DNA of 64,000 nt from positions 806,001 to 870,000 of the forward strand of contig CP040556.1 of assembly GCA_013378335.1 (NCBI GenBank). The letters are read 5' to 3'. The translations under genes were made by a program, and so were the position numbers. Source of the stretch: Streptococcus sanguinis. Its GTDB lineage: Bacteria > Bacillota > Bacilli > Lactobacillales > Streptococcaceae. Each line of letters starts with the position of its first letter. Within the stretch, counting starts at the first letter, position 1. This document shows, piece after piece, positions 28,014 through 38,815 of this stretch. The notes under the pieces were generated by a model. The model searched no databases and was not told the DNA's origin. It saw only the letters and a list, made by a program, of their open reading frames with translations.

Positions 28014-28490
28014 TTATAATAGCTTTTGAATGAACTCTTCAATCTTTTGAGGAGAAGTTTGTGGGGAGAAGCGTTTGACAACTTTGCCATCTCGGTTGAT
28101 CAGAAACTTTGTGAAATTCCACTTGATGTTTTCGCCCAGAAGACCGCCCTTTTCTTTTTTGAGCCAGTCAAAGAGAGGAGCGGTATGAGGACCGTTGACA
28201 TCAATCTTAGCAAATCGAGGAAAGGTCGTTCCGTAGTTGAAGCTGCAAAAGCTGTTGATTTCTGCAGCGTCTCCAGGGGCCTGCTGGCCAAACTGATTGC
28301 AGGGGAAATCCAGGATTTCAAATCCGTCTTTCTGATAGCGCTCATAGAGTTCCTGCAGTTCTTGATACTGAGGAGTGAAGCCGCAGCCGGTCGCTGTATT
28401 GACAATCAGCAGAATCTTTCCTTTATAATCACTCATTTTTTGCGGACTTCCGTCTTGTTTTTGGATTTCGATATCATAAATGTCTGTCAT
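28014..28490 (-). CDS. gpo: Glutathione peroxidase
   Basis: The 158-aa enzyme reduces hydroperoxides using thiols. The active-site stretch NTATGCGFTPQYQELQELY (about residues 32-50) has cysteine where animal enzymes have selenocysteine. The second motif FPCNQFGQQAPG and WNFTKFLINRDG are intact. Length is normal. The gene lies downstream of a divergent promoter region shared with rodA and has no operon partner. It probably acts with the glutathione reductase at 18421. Confidence 0.95.
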   Translation of the reverse strand: MTDIYDIEIQKQDGSPQKMSDYKGKILLIVNTATGCGFTPQYQELQELYERYQKDGFEILDFPCNQFGQQAPGDAAEINSFCSFNYGTTFPRFAKIDVNGPHTAPLFDWLKKEKGGLLGENIKWNFTKFLINRDGKVVKRFSPQTSPQKIEEFIQKLL

Positions 28491-28604
28491 GTTCTCCTCC
28501 TTTATCTGACCTCTATCTTAACACATTTTCATGCAAAGGAGAGAAAGCAAGGTCATATTATTCTAGTCTCTGCACTAATGCTTTTTTTTCAATCAAAAAG
28601 GTGG

Positions 28605-28610
28605 TATAAT
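28605..28610 (+). promoter_or_regulatory. Extended -10 promoter of rodA
   Basis: GTGGTATAAT, an extended -10 box (TGnTATAAT), 35 bases before the rodA ATG. Confidence 0.6.
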
Positions 28611-28644
28611 GAGAATTGAATTTTTAGAAATTTAATGGTGAAAT

Positions 28645-29877
28645 ATGAAAATTGACAAGAAGCACTTGTTGAATTATTCCATCTTGATTCCCTATTTGAT
28701 TTTATCTGTTTTGGGATTGATTGTGGTCTATTCAACGACGAGCCCTACCTTGATTCAGGCCGGAGGAAATGGTTTTGGGATGGTCTTGAATCAGGGGATT
28801 TTTTGGATAATAAGTCTCTTTATAATTGCGCTCCTATATAGAATCCGCTTGGGTTTCTTAAAAAAAGGAAGTATCCTGACTATAGTTATCTTTGCTGAGA
28901 TTATCCTCTTGCTTTTATCTCGTTTTATAACAGGGACGATCAACGGCGCTCATGGTTGGCTCAAGATTGGAGCTTTCAGTATTCAGCCTGCTGAGTATTT
29001 GAAGATTATTCTGGTCTGGTATCTAGCTTTTCGCTTCACAAAGAGGCAGGAGGAGATAAAGGTCTATGACTATCAAGCCCTGACTCACAACCATTGGTTT
29101 CCTAAAGCCTTTAACGACTGGCGGACCATGGTGGCTATTCTGATTGGGATTGTAGCTATTATGCCAGACCTTGGAAATGCAACTATTCTATTTTTGACCG
29201 TCGTGATAATGATAGCTGTTAGCGGGATTGGCTATCGATGGTTTTCTACGATGCTGGGAGCCATTGTTAGTGTTTCCGGCTTGGTTCTAGCTAGCATTTG
29301 GTTGATTGGGGTTGAGCGCGTGGCCAAGATTCCAGTCTTTGGGTATGTGGCTAAGCGTTTCAGCGCTTTCTTCAATCCCTTCAAGGATCTGTCTGGTTCA
29401 GGCCACCAATTGGCTAATTCCTACTATGCTATGAGTAATGGCGGCTGGTTTGGTCTAGGCTTGGGTAACTCTATTGAAAAGCGTGGCTATTTGCCAGAAG
29501 CTCATACGGACTTTGTATTTTCTATCGTGATAGAAGAGTTTGGTTTCTTTGGTGCCAGTCTGATTCTGGCCTTACTCTTTTTCCTGATTCTGAGAATTAT
29601 CTTGGTAGGGATTCGGGCCAAGAATCCATTTAACTCCATGATGGCTTTGGGAATTGGCGGTATGATACTCATGCAGACCTTCATCAATATCGGTGGAATT
29701 TCAGGTCTCATTCCTTCTACAGGAGTAACCTTCCCCTTCCTATCGCAAGGAGGGAACAGTCTTCTGGTCTTGTCAGTAGCCATCGCCTTGGTACTCAATA
29801 TTGATGCCAACGAGCGCCGTGATGCCCTGTATGAGCAAATGGAAGCGGAGGCGCAAGGCCGGTCTGAGGAAGTTTAA
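28645..29877 (+). CDS. rodA: SEDS-family peptidoglycan polymerase RodA
   Basis: The 410-aa protein is a SEDS glycosyltransferase that polymerises lipid II together with a class B penicillin-binding protein, mainly for side-wall growth. About ten spans are visible, with TGTINGAHGWLKIG (about residues 94-107), the MPDLGNATILF segment (about 173-183) and the large loop ending EAHTDFVFSIVIEEFG (about 283-298), all SEDS hallmarks. RodA is preferred over FtsW because the length and the position before ppc match streptococcal rodA. TGGTGAAAT precedes the ATG. Confidence 0.92.
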   Translation: MKIDKKHLLNYSILIPYLILSVLGLIVVYSTTSPTLIQAGGNGFGMVLNQGIFWIISLFIIALLYRIRLGFLKKGSILTIVIFAEIILLLLSRFITGTINGAHGWLKIGAFSIQPAEYLKIILVWYLAFRFTKRQEEIKVYDYQALTHNHWFPKAFNDWRTMVAILIGIVAIMPDLGNATILFLTVVIMIAVSGIGYRWFSTMLGAIVSVSGLVLASIWLIGVERVAKIPVFGYVAKRFSAFFNPFKDLSGSGHQLANSYYAMSNGGWFGLGLGNSIEKRGYLPEAHTDFVFSIVIEEFGFFGASLILALLFFLILRIILVGIRAKNPFNSMMALGIGGMILMQTFINIGGISGLIPSTGVTFPFLSQGGNSLLVLSVAIALVLNIDANERRDALYEQMEAEAQGRSEEV

Positions 29878-29923
29878 TCGCAGTTCGTGTGAACAGTTGT
29901 TGCAAAAATGAAAGGTGCAGATT

Positions 29924-32770
29924 ATGTCATTTAATAAATTAGAAAGCTACAGCAATAAAGAAGTAATTCGAGAAGAAGTCGCTATTTTGACAGACTTACT
30001 TGCCGATATTACTCGGAATCTTCTCAGCCCTGAGACCTTTGAAAAAATCTCCCTCATGGAAGAGCTGGCTGTCAACTCCAAATATCATGAGTTAAAAGCA
30101 ATTGTAGAAGAACTAACAACAGATGAAATGGTCTATATCTCCCGCTATTTCTCTATTTTGCCGCTCTTGATTAATATCTCAGAAGACGTTGACCTGGCTT
30201 ATGAAATCAATCATCATAACAATATTAATCAAGATTATCTTGGGAAGCTGTCAACAACCATTGACCTGATTTCAACGCGGGAAAATGCTCAGGAAATTCT
30301 GGAAAACCTGAATGTTGTGCCAGTACTGACAGCTCACCCGACTCAGGTTCAGCGCAAGACCATTCTAGACTTAACCAATCATATCCATAGTCTACTGCGC
30401 CAGCATCGTGATGTTAAGGCTGGCCTCGTCAACGAGAAGAAGTGGCTAGGAAATCTCCGCCGCTATATTGAGCTTATGATGCAGACAGATATGATCCGTG
30501 AGAAGAAGCTGAAAGTAACCAATGAGATTACCAACGTCATGGAGTACTATAACAGCTCTTTCCTGCAAGCTATCACCAACTTTATGGTTGAATACAGACG
30601 CTTGGCAGAAGAGCGAGGTATCAAGCTGGATAATCCTAAGCCTATTACCATGGGAATGTGGATTGGCGGTGACCGGGATGGCAATCCTTTTGTAACAGCA
30701 GAAACCTTGAAACTATCAGCCACCCTCCAGAGTGAAGTCATCCTCAACTATTATATTGACAAGGTTTATACACTCTATCGCACCTTCTCGCTCTCGACCA
30801 ACCTATCAGAAACTAGCCAGGCAGTAGCAGAAATGGCAGCTCTGTCTACAGACAAGTCTGTTTATCGGGAAAACGAGCCTTACCGTCGAGCTTTCCACTA
30901 TATCCAGTCTAAGTTGATTCAGACCTTGCTTTACCTTAAAGAAGGCAACTTTTCAACTGACGGTCAGCGATTGACTGACCGAGCTGAGGAAAGATTGTCT
31001 GCAAAGGCCAACCTTTCTGTCAGCAATAAAGGAAGAGAAATCATCCCTAATTATATCCAGTCTCGTATCAGCGAGACCCTGACTGAGCTAAAGAAGGAGG
31101 AGACACCTTCTTACAAAACAGCTCAGGAATTTAAAGAAGACTTGCAGGTCATTTATGATTCTCTTATCGAACATCATGGGGAAGCCTTGGTAAGTGGCGA
31201 CTTGACTGAACTTCTTCAAGCGGTTGATGTTTTTGGCTTCTTCTTGGCCAGCATTGATATGCGGCAGGATTCCAGCGTTCATGAAGCCTGTGTGGCTGAA
31301 CTCTTGGCTTCGGCTAATATTGTTCAGGATTATAGCAGTCTGTCGGAAGAAGAAAAATGCCAGGTTCTCCTCAAACAGCTGCTTGAAGATCCTCGTATTT
31401 TATCAGCTACCCATGAGCCTAAATCCGAACTCCTGCAAAAAGAACTGGAGATTTTCAAAACAGCTCGTCAGCTAAAAGATGCTATTGGTGAGGAAGTGAT
31501 TAAGCAGAATATTATCTCTCACTCGACCAGTGTATCAGATTTACTTGAGTTGGCCATTATGCTCAAGGAAGTGGGGCTGATTGATGAAAATGGTGCTCGT
31601 GTTCAGATTGTTCCGCTCTTTGAGACCATTGAGGACTTGGACAATTCCTGCGATACCATGGAGAAATACCTGTCTCTTCCGATTGCACAGAAGTGGATAG
31701 CCTCTAAAGACAATTATCAAGAAATCATGCTGGGCTATTCAGACAGTAATAAGGACGGTGGCTACCTTTCTTCTTGCTGGACTCTCTATAAGGCTCAGCA
31801 GCAGTTGACAGCTATCGGTGATCAATTTGGCGTGAAAATCACCTTCTTCCATGGCCGTGGAGGTACAGTGGGACGTGGTGGCGGCCCAACCTACGAAGCC
31901 ATCACTTCTCAGCCACTTCGCAGTATCAATGACCGGATCCGTCTGACCGAGCAAGGGGAAGTCATTGGCAATAAATATGGAAACAAAGATGCAGCCTACT
32001 ATAACTTGGAAATGCTGGTGTCTGCTGCCATTAACCGTATGGTAACTCATAAGAAGAGCGATAGTCATACGTCTGATAAATATGAGCGGATCATGGACCA
32101 AGTAGTTAATCGCAGTTATCAGATTTACCGTGATTTGGTCTTTGGCGACGAGCGTTTTTACGATTACTTCTTCGAATCCAGTCCGATCAAGGCTATCTCT
32201 AGCTTTAATATCGGTTCTCGTCCAGCTGCCCGTAAAACCATCACTGAAATCGGCGGCCTCAGAGCTATTCCATGGGTCTTCTCATGGTCTCAAAGTCGAG
32301 TTATGTTCCCAGGATGGTATGGTGTTGGGTCTAGCTTTAAAGAATTCATTGATGAAGACCCAGAAAATAACTTAGCCTTTCTGCAATTTATGTATAAGAG
32401 ATGGCCTTTCTTCAAGTCACTCTTGTCAAATGTAGATATGGTTCTGTCTAAGTCAAATATGAATATCGCTTTTGAGTATGCGCAGCTTTGCGAAGATCAG
32501 AATGTGCGTGATATTTTCAATATTATCTTGGATGAGTGGCAGTTGACTAAGGATGTCATTTTAGAGATTGAAGGTCATGATGAGCTCCTAGCAGAAAACA
32601 CTTATCTAAGAGACAGCTTGGACTACCGCATGCCTTATTTCAATGTTTTGAACTATATCCAGCTAGAGCTAATCAAGCGTCAGCGAAATGGCCAGCTTAC
32701 ACCAGATCAAGAAAAGCTGATTCACATTACTATCAACGGTATTGCGACTGGTCTGAGAAACTCTGGCTAA
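29924..32770 (+). CDS. ppc: Phosphoenolpyruvate carboxylase
   Basis: The 948-aa enzyme makes oxaloacetate from phosphoenolpyruvate and bicarbonate, supplying aspartate-family precursors. The catalytic histidine segment [13 protein letters not shown] (about residues 134-146), the [16 protein letters not shown] loop (about 645-660) and the C-terminal NTG-type end [14 protein letters not shown] are present. The start at 29924 follows AAAGGTG; a GTG at 29915 lies in that site. It lies 46 bp after rodA and just before tuf, a conserved streptococcal order, and is followed by a terminator. Confidence 0.97.
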   Translation: MSFNKLESYSNKEVIREEVAILTDLLADITRNLLSPETFEKISLMEELAVNSKYHELKAIVEELTTDEMVYISRYFSILPLLINISEDVDLAYEINHHNNINQDYLGKLSTTIDLISTRENAQEILENLNVVPVLTAHPTQVQRKTILDLTNHIHSLLRQHRDVKAGLVNEKKWLGNLRRYIELMMQTDMIREKKLKVTNEITNVMEYYNSSFLQAITNFMVEYRRLAEERGIKLDNPKPITMGMWIGGDRDGNPFVTAETLKLSATLQSEVILNYYIDKVYTLYRTFSLSTNLSETSQAVAEMAALSTDKSVYRENEPYRRAFHYIQSKLIQTLLYLKEGNFSTDGQRLTDRAEERLSAKANLSVSNKGREIIPNYIQSRISETLTELKKEETPSYKTAQEFKEDLQVIYDSLIEHHGEALVSGDLTELLQAVDVFGFFLASIDMRQDSSVHEACVAELLASANIVQDYSSLSEEEKCQVLLKQLLEDPRILSATHEPKSELLQKELEIFKTARQLKDAIGEEVIKQNIISHSTSVSDLLELAIMLKEVGLIDENGARVQIVPLFETIEDLDNSCDTMEKYLSLPIAQKWIASKDNYQEIMLGYSDSNKDGGYLSSCWTLYKAQQQLTAIGDQFGVKITFFHGRGGTVGRGGGPTYEAITSQPLRSINDRIRLTEQGEVIGNKYGNKDAAYYNLEMLVSAAINRMVTHKKSDSHTSDKYERIMDQVVNRSYQIYRDLVFGDERFYDYFFESSPIKAISSFNIGSRPAARKTITEIGGLRAIPWVFSWSQSRVMFPGWYGVGSSFKEFIDEDPENNLAFLQFMYKRWPFFKSLLSNVDMVLSKSNMNIAFEYAQLCEDQNVRDIFNIILDEWQLTKDVILEIEGHDELLAENTYLRDSLDYRMPYFNVLNYIQLELIKRQRNGQLTPDQEKLIHITINGIATGLRNSG

Positions 32771-32778
32771 TACAAAGA

Positions 32779-32804
32779 GAAAATCGGAATTTTTCCGGTT
32801 TTTC
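32779..32804 (+). terminator. Terminator of ppc
   Basis: AAATCGGAA and TTCCGGTTT arms (one G-T pair) around TTT, then TTTT. Confidence 0.8.
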
Positions 32805-32924
32805 TATTTTTGCAACCAAAGAGCTTCTTAATTCGTTATACTTGTGACAGTTCAACCGCTTTTCTTTGTATTAACCTTACTATAAATCAGACAAGGAATA
32901 ATTCACAAAAAAATGCTAAAAGAC

Positions 32925-32952
32925 TTGCATTTTCATTTAAATTTGATAAAAT
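32925..32952 (+). promoter_or_regulatory. Promoter of tuf
   Basis: TTGCAT (32925-32930), a 16-bp spacer, and TAAAAT (32947-32952), followed by a leader of about 65 bases with TTGGAGG before the tuf ATG. The region 32805-32924 shows nothing else. Confidence 0.65.
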
Positions 32953-33023
32953 AGTAAGGAAAGTTAGACTGTATTGCCTACTGTCTATCTATAAAATATA
33001 TTTTATTGGAGGCTTTTACTCAA

Positions 33024-34220
<1,197 letters not shown>

Positions 34221-34259
34221 TTCGATTCCGTTCCCAGATAACAATTATAGTCAGACACT

Positions 34260-34284
34260 AAACCCCGTGAAAATGGGGTTTTTT
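34260..34284 (+). terminator. Terminator of tuf
   Basis: AAACCCC and GGGGTTT arms around GTGAAAAT, followed by TTTTT. Confidence 0.92.
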
Positions 34285-34298
34285 AGTATATATTGTAA

Positions 34299-34454
34299 TT
34301 GTTTTTAAAAATAAGGAAGAATAGAAAGCAGTCGGTAATCTCCGGAGTAGATAGCTTGATTTTGCAGAAGCACCTTGAAGATGATTTAGGAGACGGGAAG
34401 GGAAGAAGTGTATATAAGCTTGATGTTAGGTTGGGGGAAGAAATAAGTATCTAG
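34299..34454 (+). other. Intergenic stretch with a short open frame, possible remnant
   Basis: Between tuf and the polysaccharide locus one frame stays open for 51 codons (TTG 34299 to TAG 34452-34454) with a plausible protein-like part (ILQKHLEDDLGDGKGRSVYK). There is no ATG, no ribosome binding site and no recognised family. It may be a leftover from rearrangement at the edge of the locus, or chance. A TATAAT at 34490-34495 serves the next gene. Confidence 0.2.
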
Positions 34455-34489
34455 TACCCTAAGGTTACTTTTTTTAAAGGAATTTATGG

Positions 34490-34495
34490 TATAAT
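34490..34495 (+). promoter_or_regulatory. -10 box at the head of the polysaccharide locus
   Basis: TGGTATAAT, an extended -10 element, about 20 bases before the flippase ATG. No clear -35 hexamer at 17 bp. Confidence 0.5.
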
Positions 34496-34515
34496 TGGAT
34501 AAAGTTTTATTTATA

Positions 34516-35790
34516 ATGAAAGAGAGTTTGATTATATTGAAAGTGGTATCGCCACAAAAGATTTTCTTTTGGAATATTCTTGGTAGCCTGTCTTCAGCAG
34601 CTGTATCTGTTATTTTATTATTTATAGTGACTCGTACTTTATCTAGTGAGTCAGCTGACTTATATAGTTTTTCTTATGCAATTGCGAATTTACTAGTTAT
34701 TGTTGCGGGGTTTCAAGTTCGAGATTTTCAAGCAACAGATATTAAAGAAAAATATTCTTTTGATGCATATTTGACTACTAGATTTCTAACTAATATTTTA
34801 ATGATATTAATTTTATTAGGTTATTTAATTTTAAATTTTTCTACTCATGAAAATTTTTGGATTATATTTTGGGTATCTTTTTTCAGAGTTAGTGAAGCAC
34901 TGTCTGATGTATTTCAAGGTTTGTTTCAGCAGAAAGAACGATTAGATATAGCTGGTCAATCATTATTTTTTAGAAATATAATTTCAACAATAATATTCGC
35001 TGTTCTGTTATTATTTTCTAAAAATCTTCTTTTATCTATTGTTTTTCAAACAATCATCTCTTTCATAGTAGTTCTTTTTTTTGATTTTCCGAAATCTAAG
35101 TTGTTTCATCGTATTAATATCTCTACAGTAAAGCTAAAAGATATTTATAGTATTTTAAAGGACTGCTTACCTTTATTTATAAATGCTTTTTTATTAGTTT
35201 CAATCTATAACCAACCTAAGTATGCATTAAACGATATTTTTAATAGGGGATTGATTGAAGCGGGAGTACAGAGAGACTTTAGTATTCTATTCACTCCAAT
35301 TTTTGCAATGAATCTAATGATTGTTTTTTTACGTCCTATGGTTACACAACTAGCAATTTTCAAGGAAGAGAAAAAAATTTCTCATTTTATTACGTATAAA
35401 AATAACTTGTTTAAGATTTTATGGGGAACAAGTGTTTTGATTTGTCTTGGTGGGGCGATTGCTGCCATACCTATTTTAAATATCATTTATGGGACAAGAT
35501 TGGATCAATATCAAATTAGTTTCGTCATTCTTTTGTTAGGTGGTATTGCTAGTACATTTTCTACAGTCTGTGATAATATTTTAACTGTTTTTAGAAAACA
35601 TCATTATTTAGTCATTTCATTCTTAGCGGGGTATCTTGTATCCATTCTTACAGCTGAACCACTAGTATCCCAATACGGAATTTTTGGAGCCTCGTTGTCT
35701 TTCCTTATCTCTATGATTGCTTGGTTGAGTGTCTCGCTGATTATTTATTTTATGACGAATCCATATACTTTTTTGAGAAGGAAAAAATAA
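34516..35790 (+). CDS. Polysaccharide flippase (MOP/Wzx-like, possible GacK counterpart)
   Basis: The 424-aa protein has about 12-14 membrane spans in the pattern of polysaccharide-lipid flippases, beginning with FFWNILGSLSSAAVSVILLF and RTLSSESADLYSFSYA. These transporters flip undecaprenyl-linked sugars to the outer face. Because an ABC exporter (RgpC/D) is also present, this flippase probably serves a lipid-linked side-chain sugar, as GacK does in the group A carbohydrate locus; this is inference. The start is uncertain: ATG 34516 has no ribosome site, and a TTG at 34537 has AAAGAGAG upstream. The gene is markedly AT-rich. Confidence 0.8.
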   Translation: MKESLIILKVVSPQKIFFWNILGSLSSAAVSVILLFIVTRTLSSESADLYSFSYAIANLLVIVAGFQVRDFQATDIKEKYSFDAYLTTRFLTNILMILILLGYLILNFSTHENFWIIFWVSFFRVSEALSDVFQGLFQQKERLDIAGQSLFFRNIISTIIFAVLLLFSKNLLLSIVFQTIISFIVVLFFDFPKSKLFHRINISTVKLKDIYSILKDCLPLFINAFLLVSIYNQPKYALNDIFNRGLIEAGVQRDFSILFTPIFAMNLMIVFLRPMVTQLAIFKEEKKISHFITYKNNLFKILWGTSVLICLGGAIAAIPILNIIYGTRLDQYQISFVILLLGGIASTFSTVCDNILTVFRKHHYLVISFLAGYLVSILTAEPLVSQYGIFGASLSFLISMIAWLSVSLIIYFMTNPYTFLRRKK

Positions 35791-35797
35791 GGAACAT

Positions 35798-36745
35798 ATG
35801 AAATTTTCAATTATTATACCTGCCTATAATGTAGCGGATTATTTAGAAAAATGTGTTAAGAGTGTCTTAATTCAAGAATTTAAAGATTATGAAATTTTGA
35901 TCATAAATGATGGGTCAACTGACGCTACTGCAATAGTCGCTGACAAATTGTCTGTGGAGAATACCAATAAAGTAAGGGTGTTAAATCAAACAAATGGCGG
36001 AGCTTCAAAAGCAAGAAATACAGGTATTGAGTCTGCTCGGGGAGAGTACTTATTGTTTTTAGATGGTGATGACTTTTGGAGTGATCAGCACTTTTTGAAT
36101 CAACTTGATGAAATAACTACAGAATGTATTGATGATGTTATCGTTTTTGGCTACAGTTATTTTTATGATGATAGAATTTTAGATTTCCCTATATCTATGT
36201 TTGAGGAAAATATTTTAAAAGCTACTTGCTTTGGAATATTTAATGGTCCAAATTGGAATAAGTGTGTATCGAAAAAATTATTTCAAAACGGCCTGAAATT
36301 TCCAGAGGGAATGGTATCTGAGGATAGTTTATATTGTTCTCGGATCTTAAAAATGACAAAGAAATTTTCAATTCTTAATAGTACTCAATACATGTATCGA
36401 CAGAACCGCAAAGGAAGTTTGACTAATGTCGTGAAAGAAAAAAATGTTCAAGATACTCTTGAAGGAATCAGGACGGGACTTTCTGACTTGAAGAACTATT
36501 CAGTTGAAATTCAAAAAGCTTTAAATATCTATTTTGCAATCTCATATATCTCTATATTACCTTATGTAAATCAATACATTGATAATTTTAAAATTAAAGA
36601 GTTGCTTTATCAGTATAAGTATTTGCTCCAGTATGCAAAATGTATAGAGAACCGAGCATTTAAATTAACAGGTCTATTAGCCAATTTATTGGGGATAAAA
36701 TTTTCAATAAAACTATTTCCTGTTTTATTGAAGTTTTATAAATAG
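35798..36745 (+). CDS. GT2-family glycosyltransferase
   Basis: The 315-aa GT-A enzyme has the GT2 start FSIIIPAYNVADYLEKCVKS, the nucleotide-binding NDGSTDAT (about residues 38-45), GGASKARNTGI and the metal-binding DGDD (about 90-93), followed by an acceptor-side half with SEDSLYCSR. No membrane span. The donor and acceptor sugars cannot be told from sequence. It follows the flippase by 7 bp and shares its low GC content, and is in one transcript with it. Confidence 0.88.
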   Translation: MKFSIIIPAYNVADYLEKCVKSVLIQEFKDYEILIINDGSTDATAIVADKLSVENTNKVRVLNQTNGGASKARNTGIESARGEYLLFLDGDDFWSDQHFLNQLDEITTECIDDVIVFGYSYFYDDRILDFPISMFEENILKATCFGIFNGPNWNKCVSKKLFQNGLKFPEGMVSEDSLYCSRILKMTKKFSILNSTQYMYRQNRKGSLTNVVKEKNVQDTLEGIRTGLSDLKNYSVEIQKALNIYFAISYISILPYVNQYIDNFKIKELLYQYKYLLQYAKCIENRAFKLTGLLANLLGIKFSIKLFPVLLKFYK

Positions 36746-36771
36746 AGTGGATTAGTTATGAAAGGAAAAAT

Positions 36772-37743
36772 ATGTCTAAACCAGCTATTTCAGTTATTAT
36801 TCCAGTTTATAATGCACAAGACGGGATTAAACGCTGTGTAGATTCTCTTTTGAATCAATCATTTAAGAATTTTGAAATTATTCTTCTGAATGATGGTTCG
36901 AAAGATAACTCTTTAAATATTTTAAAAGAATATGAATTGAAGTATAGTTTTGTAAGAGTAATTGACAAACAAAATGAAGGAGTTGCAGTAACTAGAAATA
37001 AGGGGATTCTTCTAGCTGAGGGAGAATATACTATGTTCATGGATAATGATGATTTTGTTGATAGTGATTACATTGAAACTTTTTATCAGGCTATCCATGA
37101 GAAAAAGCTAGACTTGGTTATTGGTGGGTACAAACGTGTTAATAAGGATAATCAGATTATCTTTAGTCAAGATATACAGCAGTCAGAGTGGTCCAAGTAT
37201 ATTATAATGGCTCCTTGGGCCAAAGTTTACCGCACGGAGTTCTTGAAAACGAACAATCTAGAATTTTTTGACTATGGTATAGGAGAAGATATCGTTTTTA
37301 ACCTAGCTGCCTATAAGACAACAGATAAAATAGGATTATTAGACTATAAAGGATATAATTGGTATTACAATAATCAGAGTATTTCTAACACTTCTCAGAG
37401 AGGTTTTTCTCCTAAAATTGATATTTTAGTTCTTTTTTCAAAAATATTAGAGCTGGGTAAGCCATCTGAGCTAGTAGTATACTATTTGAAAAGATATTAT
37501 GTTTGGTATTTGCTTTTTTCTGGGAGATCCTCATCAGATCAGGAGTTTATTCATCAGTATATTAGGATTAAGGAATGGTTAAAAGAGAATAAACTCATCA
37601 GTACTATCTCTCCGTTGTCTAAGAAGGTTCAGGGCGAAAGGTTTCAGACTAAAATTTCACTTATTGTTTTTTTGAGCTTAGAGAAGTTAAGGTTAGTTCC
37701 ATTATTTGCTAAAATTTATTGTAAAGGGAAGAAAGATAATTGA
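36772..37743 (+). CDS. GT2-family glycosyltransferase
   Basis: The 323-aa GT-A enzyme starts AISVIIPVYNAQDGIKRCVD, then NDGSKDNS (about residues 40-47), VAVTRNKGI and DNDD (about 92-95). It resembles the previous gene in the N-terminal domain but differs in the acceptor half (PWAKVYRTEFLK, GIGEDIVFN). AAAGGAAAAAT precedes the ATG. Base composition is AT-rich like its two upstream neighbours. Its stop overlaps the next gene's start. Confidence 0.88.
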   Translation: MSKPAISVIIPVYNAQDGIKRCVDSLLNQSFKNFEIILLNDGSKDNSLNILKEYELKYSFVRVIDKQNEGVAVTRNKGILLAEGEYTMFMDNDDFVDSDYIETFYQAIHEKKLDLVIGGYKRVNKDNQIIFSQDIQQSEWSKYIIMAPWAKVYRTEFLKTNNLEFFDYGIGEDIVFNLAAYKTTDKIGLLDYKGYNWYYNNQSISNTSQRGFSPKIDILVLFSKILELGKPSELVVYYLKRYYVWYLLFSGRSSSDQEFIHQYIRIKEWLKENKLISTISPLSKKVQGERFQTKISLIVFLSLEKLRLVPLFAKIYCKGKKDN

Positions 37744-38456
37744 AAGTTTTAATGATAATTCCTGCTTATAATGAGGAAGAAAGTATTTTAAATACAGTTA
37801 TGAGCATTGTAGAATATCGGAAGAAAGTTGATTTTGACTTAGACTACGTAGTTATCAATGATGGGTCAATTGACAGAACCAAAGAGATTTTGGATAGTCA
37901 TCATCTGAATGCTATCCATTTGGTGATGAACTTGGGGATTGGCGGAGCTGTTCAGACGGGCTATAAGTATGCTCTTGAGAAGGATTATGATGTGGCCGTA
38001 CAGTTTGATGGAGATGGTCAGCATGATATTGAGTCGCTTGGTGCTTTGCTGGAGCCTATTCGTCGACAGCAGGCGGATTTGGTTGTTGGTTCTCGTTTTA
38101 TCGGTGACAAGGCTTCGGAGTTTCAGACGACTTTTATGCGGCGTTTTGGTATTACCATTATTTCAGCTTTTATTAAATTAACAACTGGTACAAGGATTTT
38201 GGATACCACATCAGGCTATCGTTTGGCTAATCGAGACATTATTCGACAATTCGCTGCGCGCTATCCTATCAAGTACCCTGAGCCGGAATCAATCGTCCAT
38301 ATCTTGAAGCGGAAATATAAAGTGGTGGAAGCACCAGCCAATATGTTTGAACGTGCAGGAGGAGTCTCTTCGATTACTCCGATTAAGTCCATTCGCTATA
38401 TGATTGAAGTTTGCTCTTCGATTTTGATTGCTGCTTTTATGAAAGAGAGTGAATAA
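37740..38456 (+). CDS. DPM1/GtrB-like GT2, probable undecaprenyl-phosphate sugar transferase (GacI-like)
   Basis: The 238-aa enzyme has the polyprenyl-phosphate mannose/glucose synthase pattern: MIIPAYNEEESILNTV, VINDGSIDRT, LGIGGAVQTGYKYALE, QFDGDGQHD (about residues 84-92) and a C-terminal KYPEPESIVHILKRK. In group A Streptococcus, GacI makes GlcNAc-P-undecaprenol with help from the small protein GacJ. The next gene here is a GacJ-sized DUF2304 protein, which supports the same role. The start is TTG 37740, with AAGGGAAG upstream and a 4-base overlap with the previous stop. GC content rises sharply from this gene on. Confidence 0.85.
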   Translation: MKVLMIIPAYNEEESILNTVMSIVEYRKKVDFDLDYVVINDGSIDRTKEILDSHHLNAIHLVMNLGIGGAVQTGYKYALEKDYDVAVQFDGDGQHDIESLGALLEPIRRQQADLVVGSRFIGDKASEFQTTFMRRFGITIISAFIKLTTGTRILDTTSGYRLANRDIIRQFAARYPIKYPEPESIVHILKRKYKVVEAPANMFERAGGVSSITPIKSIRYMIEVCSSILIAAFMKESE

Positions 38457-38815
38457 TGTCCATTTTGTCTATTGTTATGCTAGTGGCTTCAGTTCTATTC
38501 CTGTATTTTGTCTTTCGGAATATCAATCAAAACAATATTTTGTTTGAGCAAGCCTTTATGTGGATTATTATTGGCTTTGTACTGATTGTTATCTCTATTT
38601 TTGATTGGATTCCAGTTTCGATTGCTAAATTGTTAGGCTTTGAACTGACCTCAAACTTTGTCATGTCCTTGGCCATCTTTTTCCTGCTGGTTATTGTTTT
38701 TTTACATACTATTTCTATTTCAAAGCAAAAGGAGCAAATCAAGCAGTTGGTGCAAGAACTGTCCATCATGAAGCAAAGAATGTCTAAGTTAGAGAGTGAA
38801 AAAGATGAAAAATAA
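38456..38815 (+). CDS. DUF2304-family small membrane protein (GacJ-like)
   Basis: The 119-aa protein has three hydrophobic spans (about residues 3-20, 31-49, 67-86) and a C-terminal coiled-coil tail (KEQIKQLVQELSIMKQRMSK). The spans and tail match DUF2304. GacJ, of similar size and placed after GacI, binds and stimulates the GT2 enzyme in group A Streptococcus. The same order here, with a 1-base overlap with the GT2 gene, suggests the same partnership. Confidence 0.85.
   Translation: MSILSIVMLVASVLFLYFVFRNINQNNILFEQAFMWIIIGFVLIVISIFDWIPVSIAKLLGFELTSNFVMSLAIFFLLVIVFLHTISISKQKEQIKQLVQELSIMKQRMSKLESEKDEK

Noticed and set aside
28026..28619. 197-aa plus-strand open frame opposite the glutathione peroxidase gene
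   Set aside because: Antisense to a gene with clear active-site motifs; start lacks a ribosome site.
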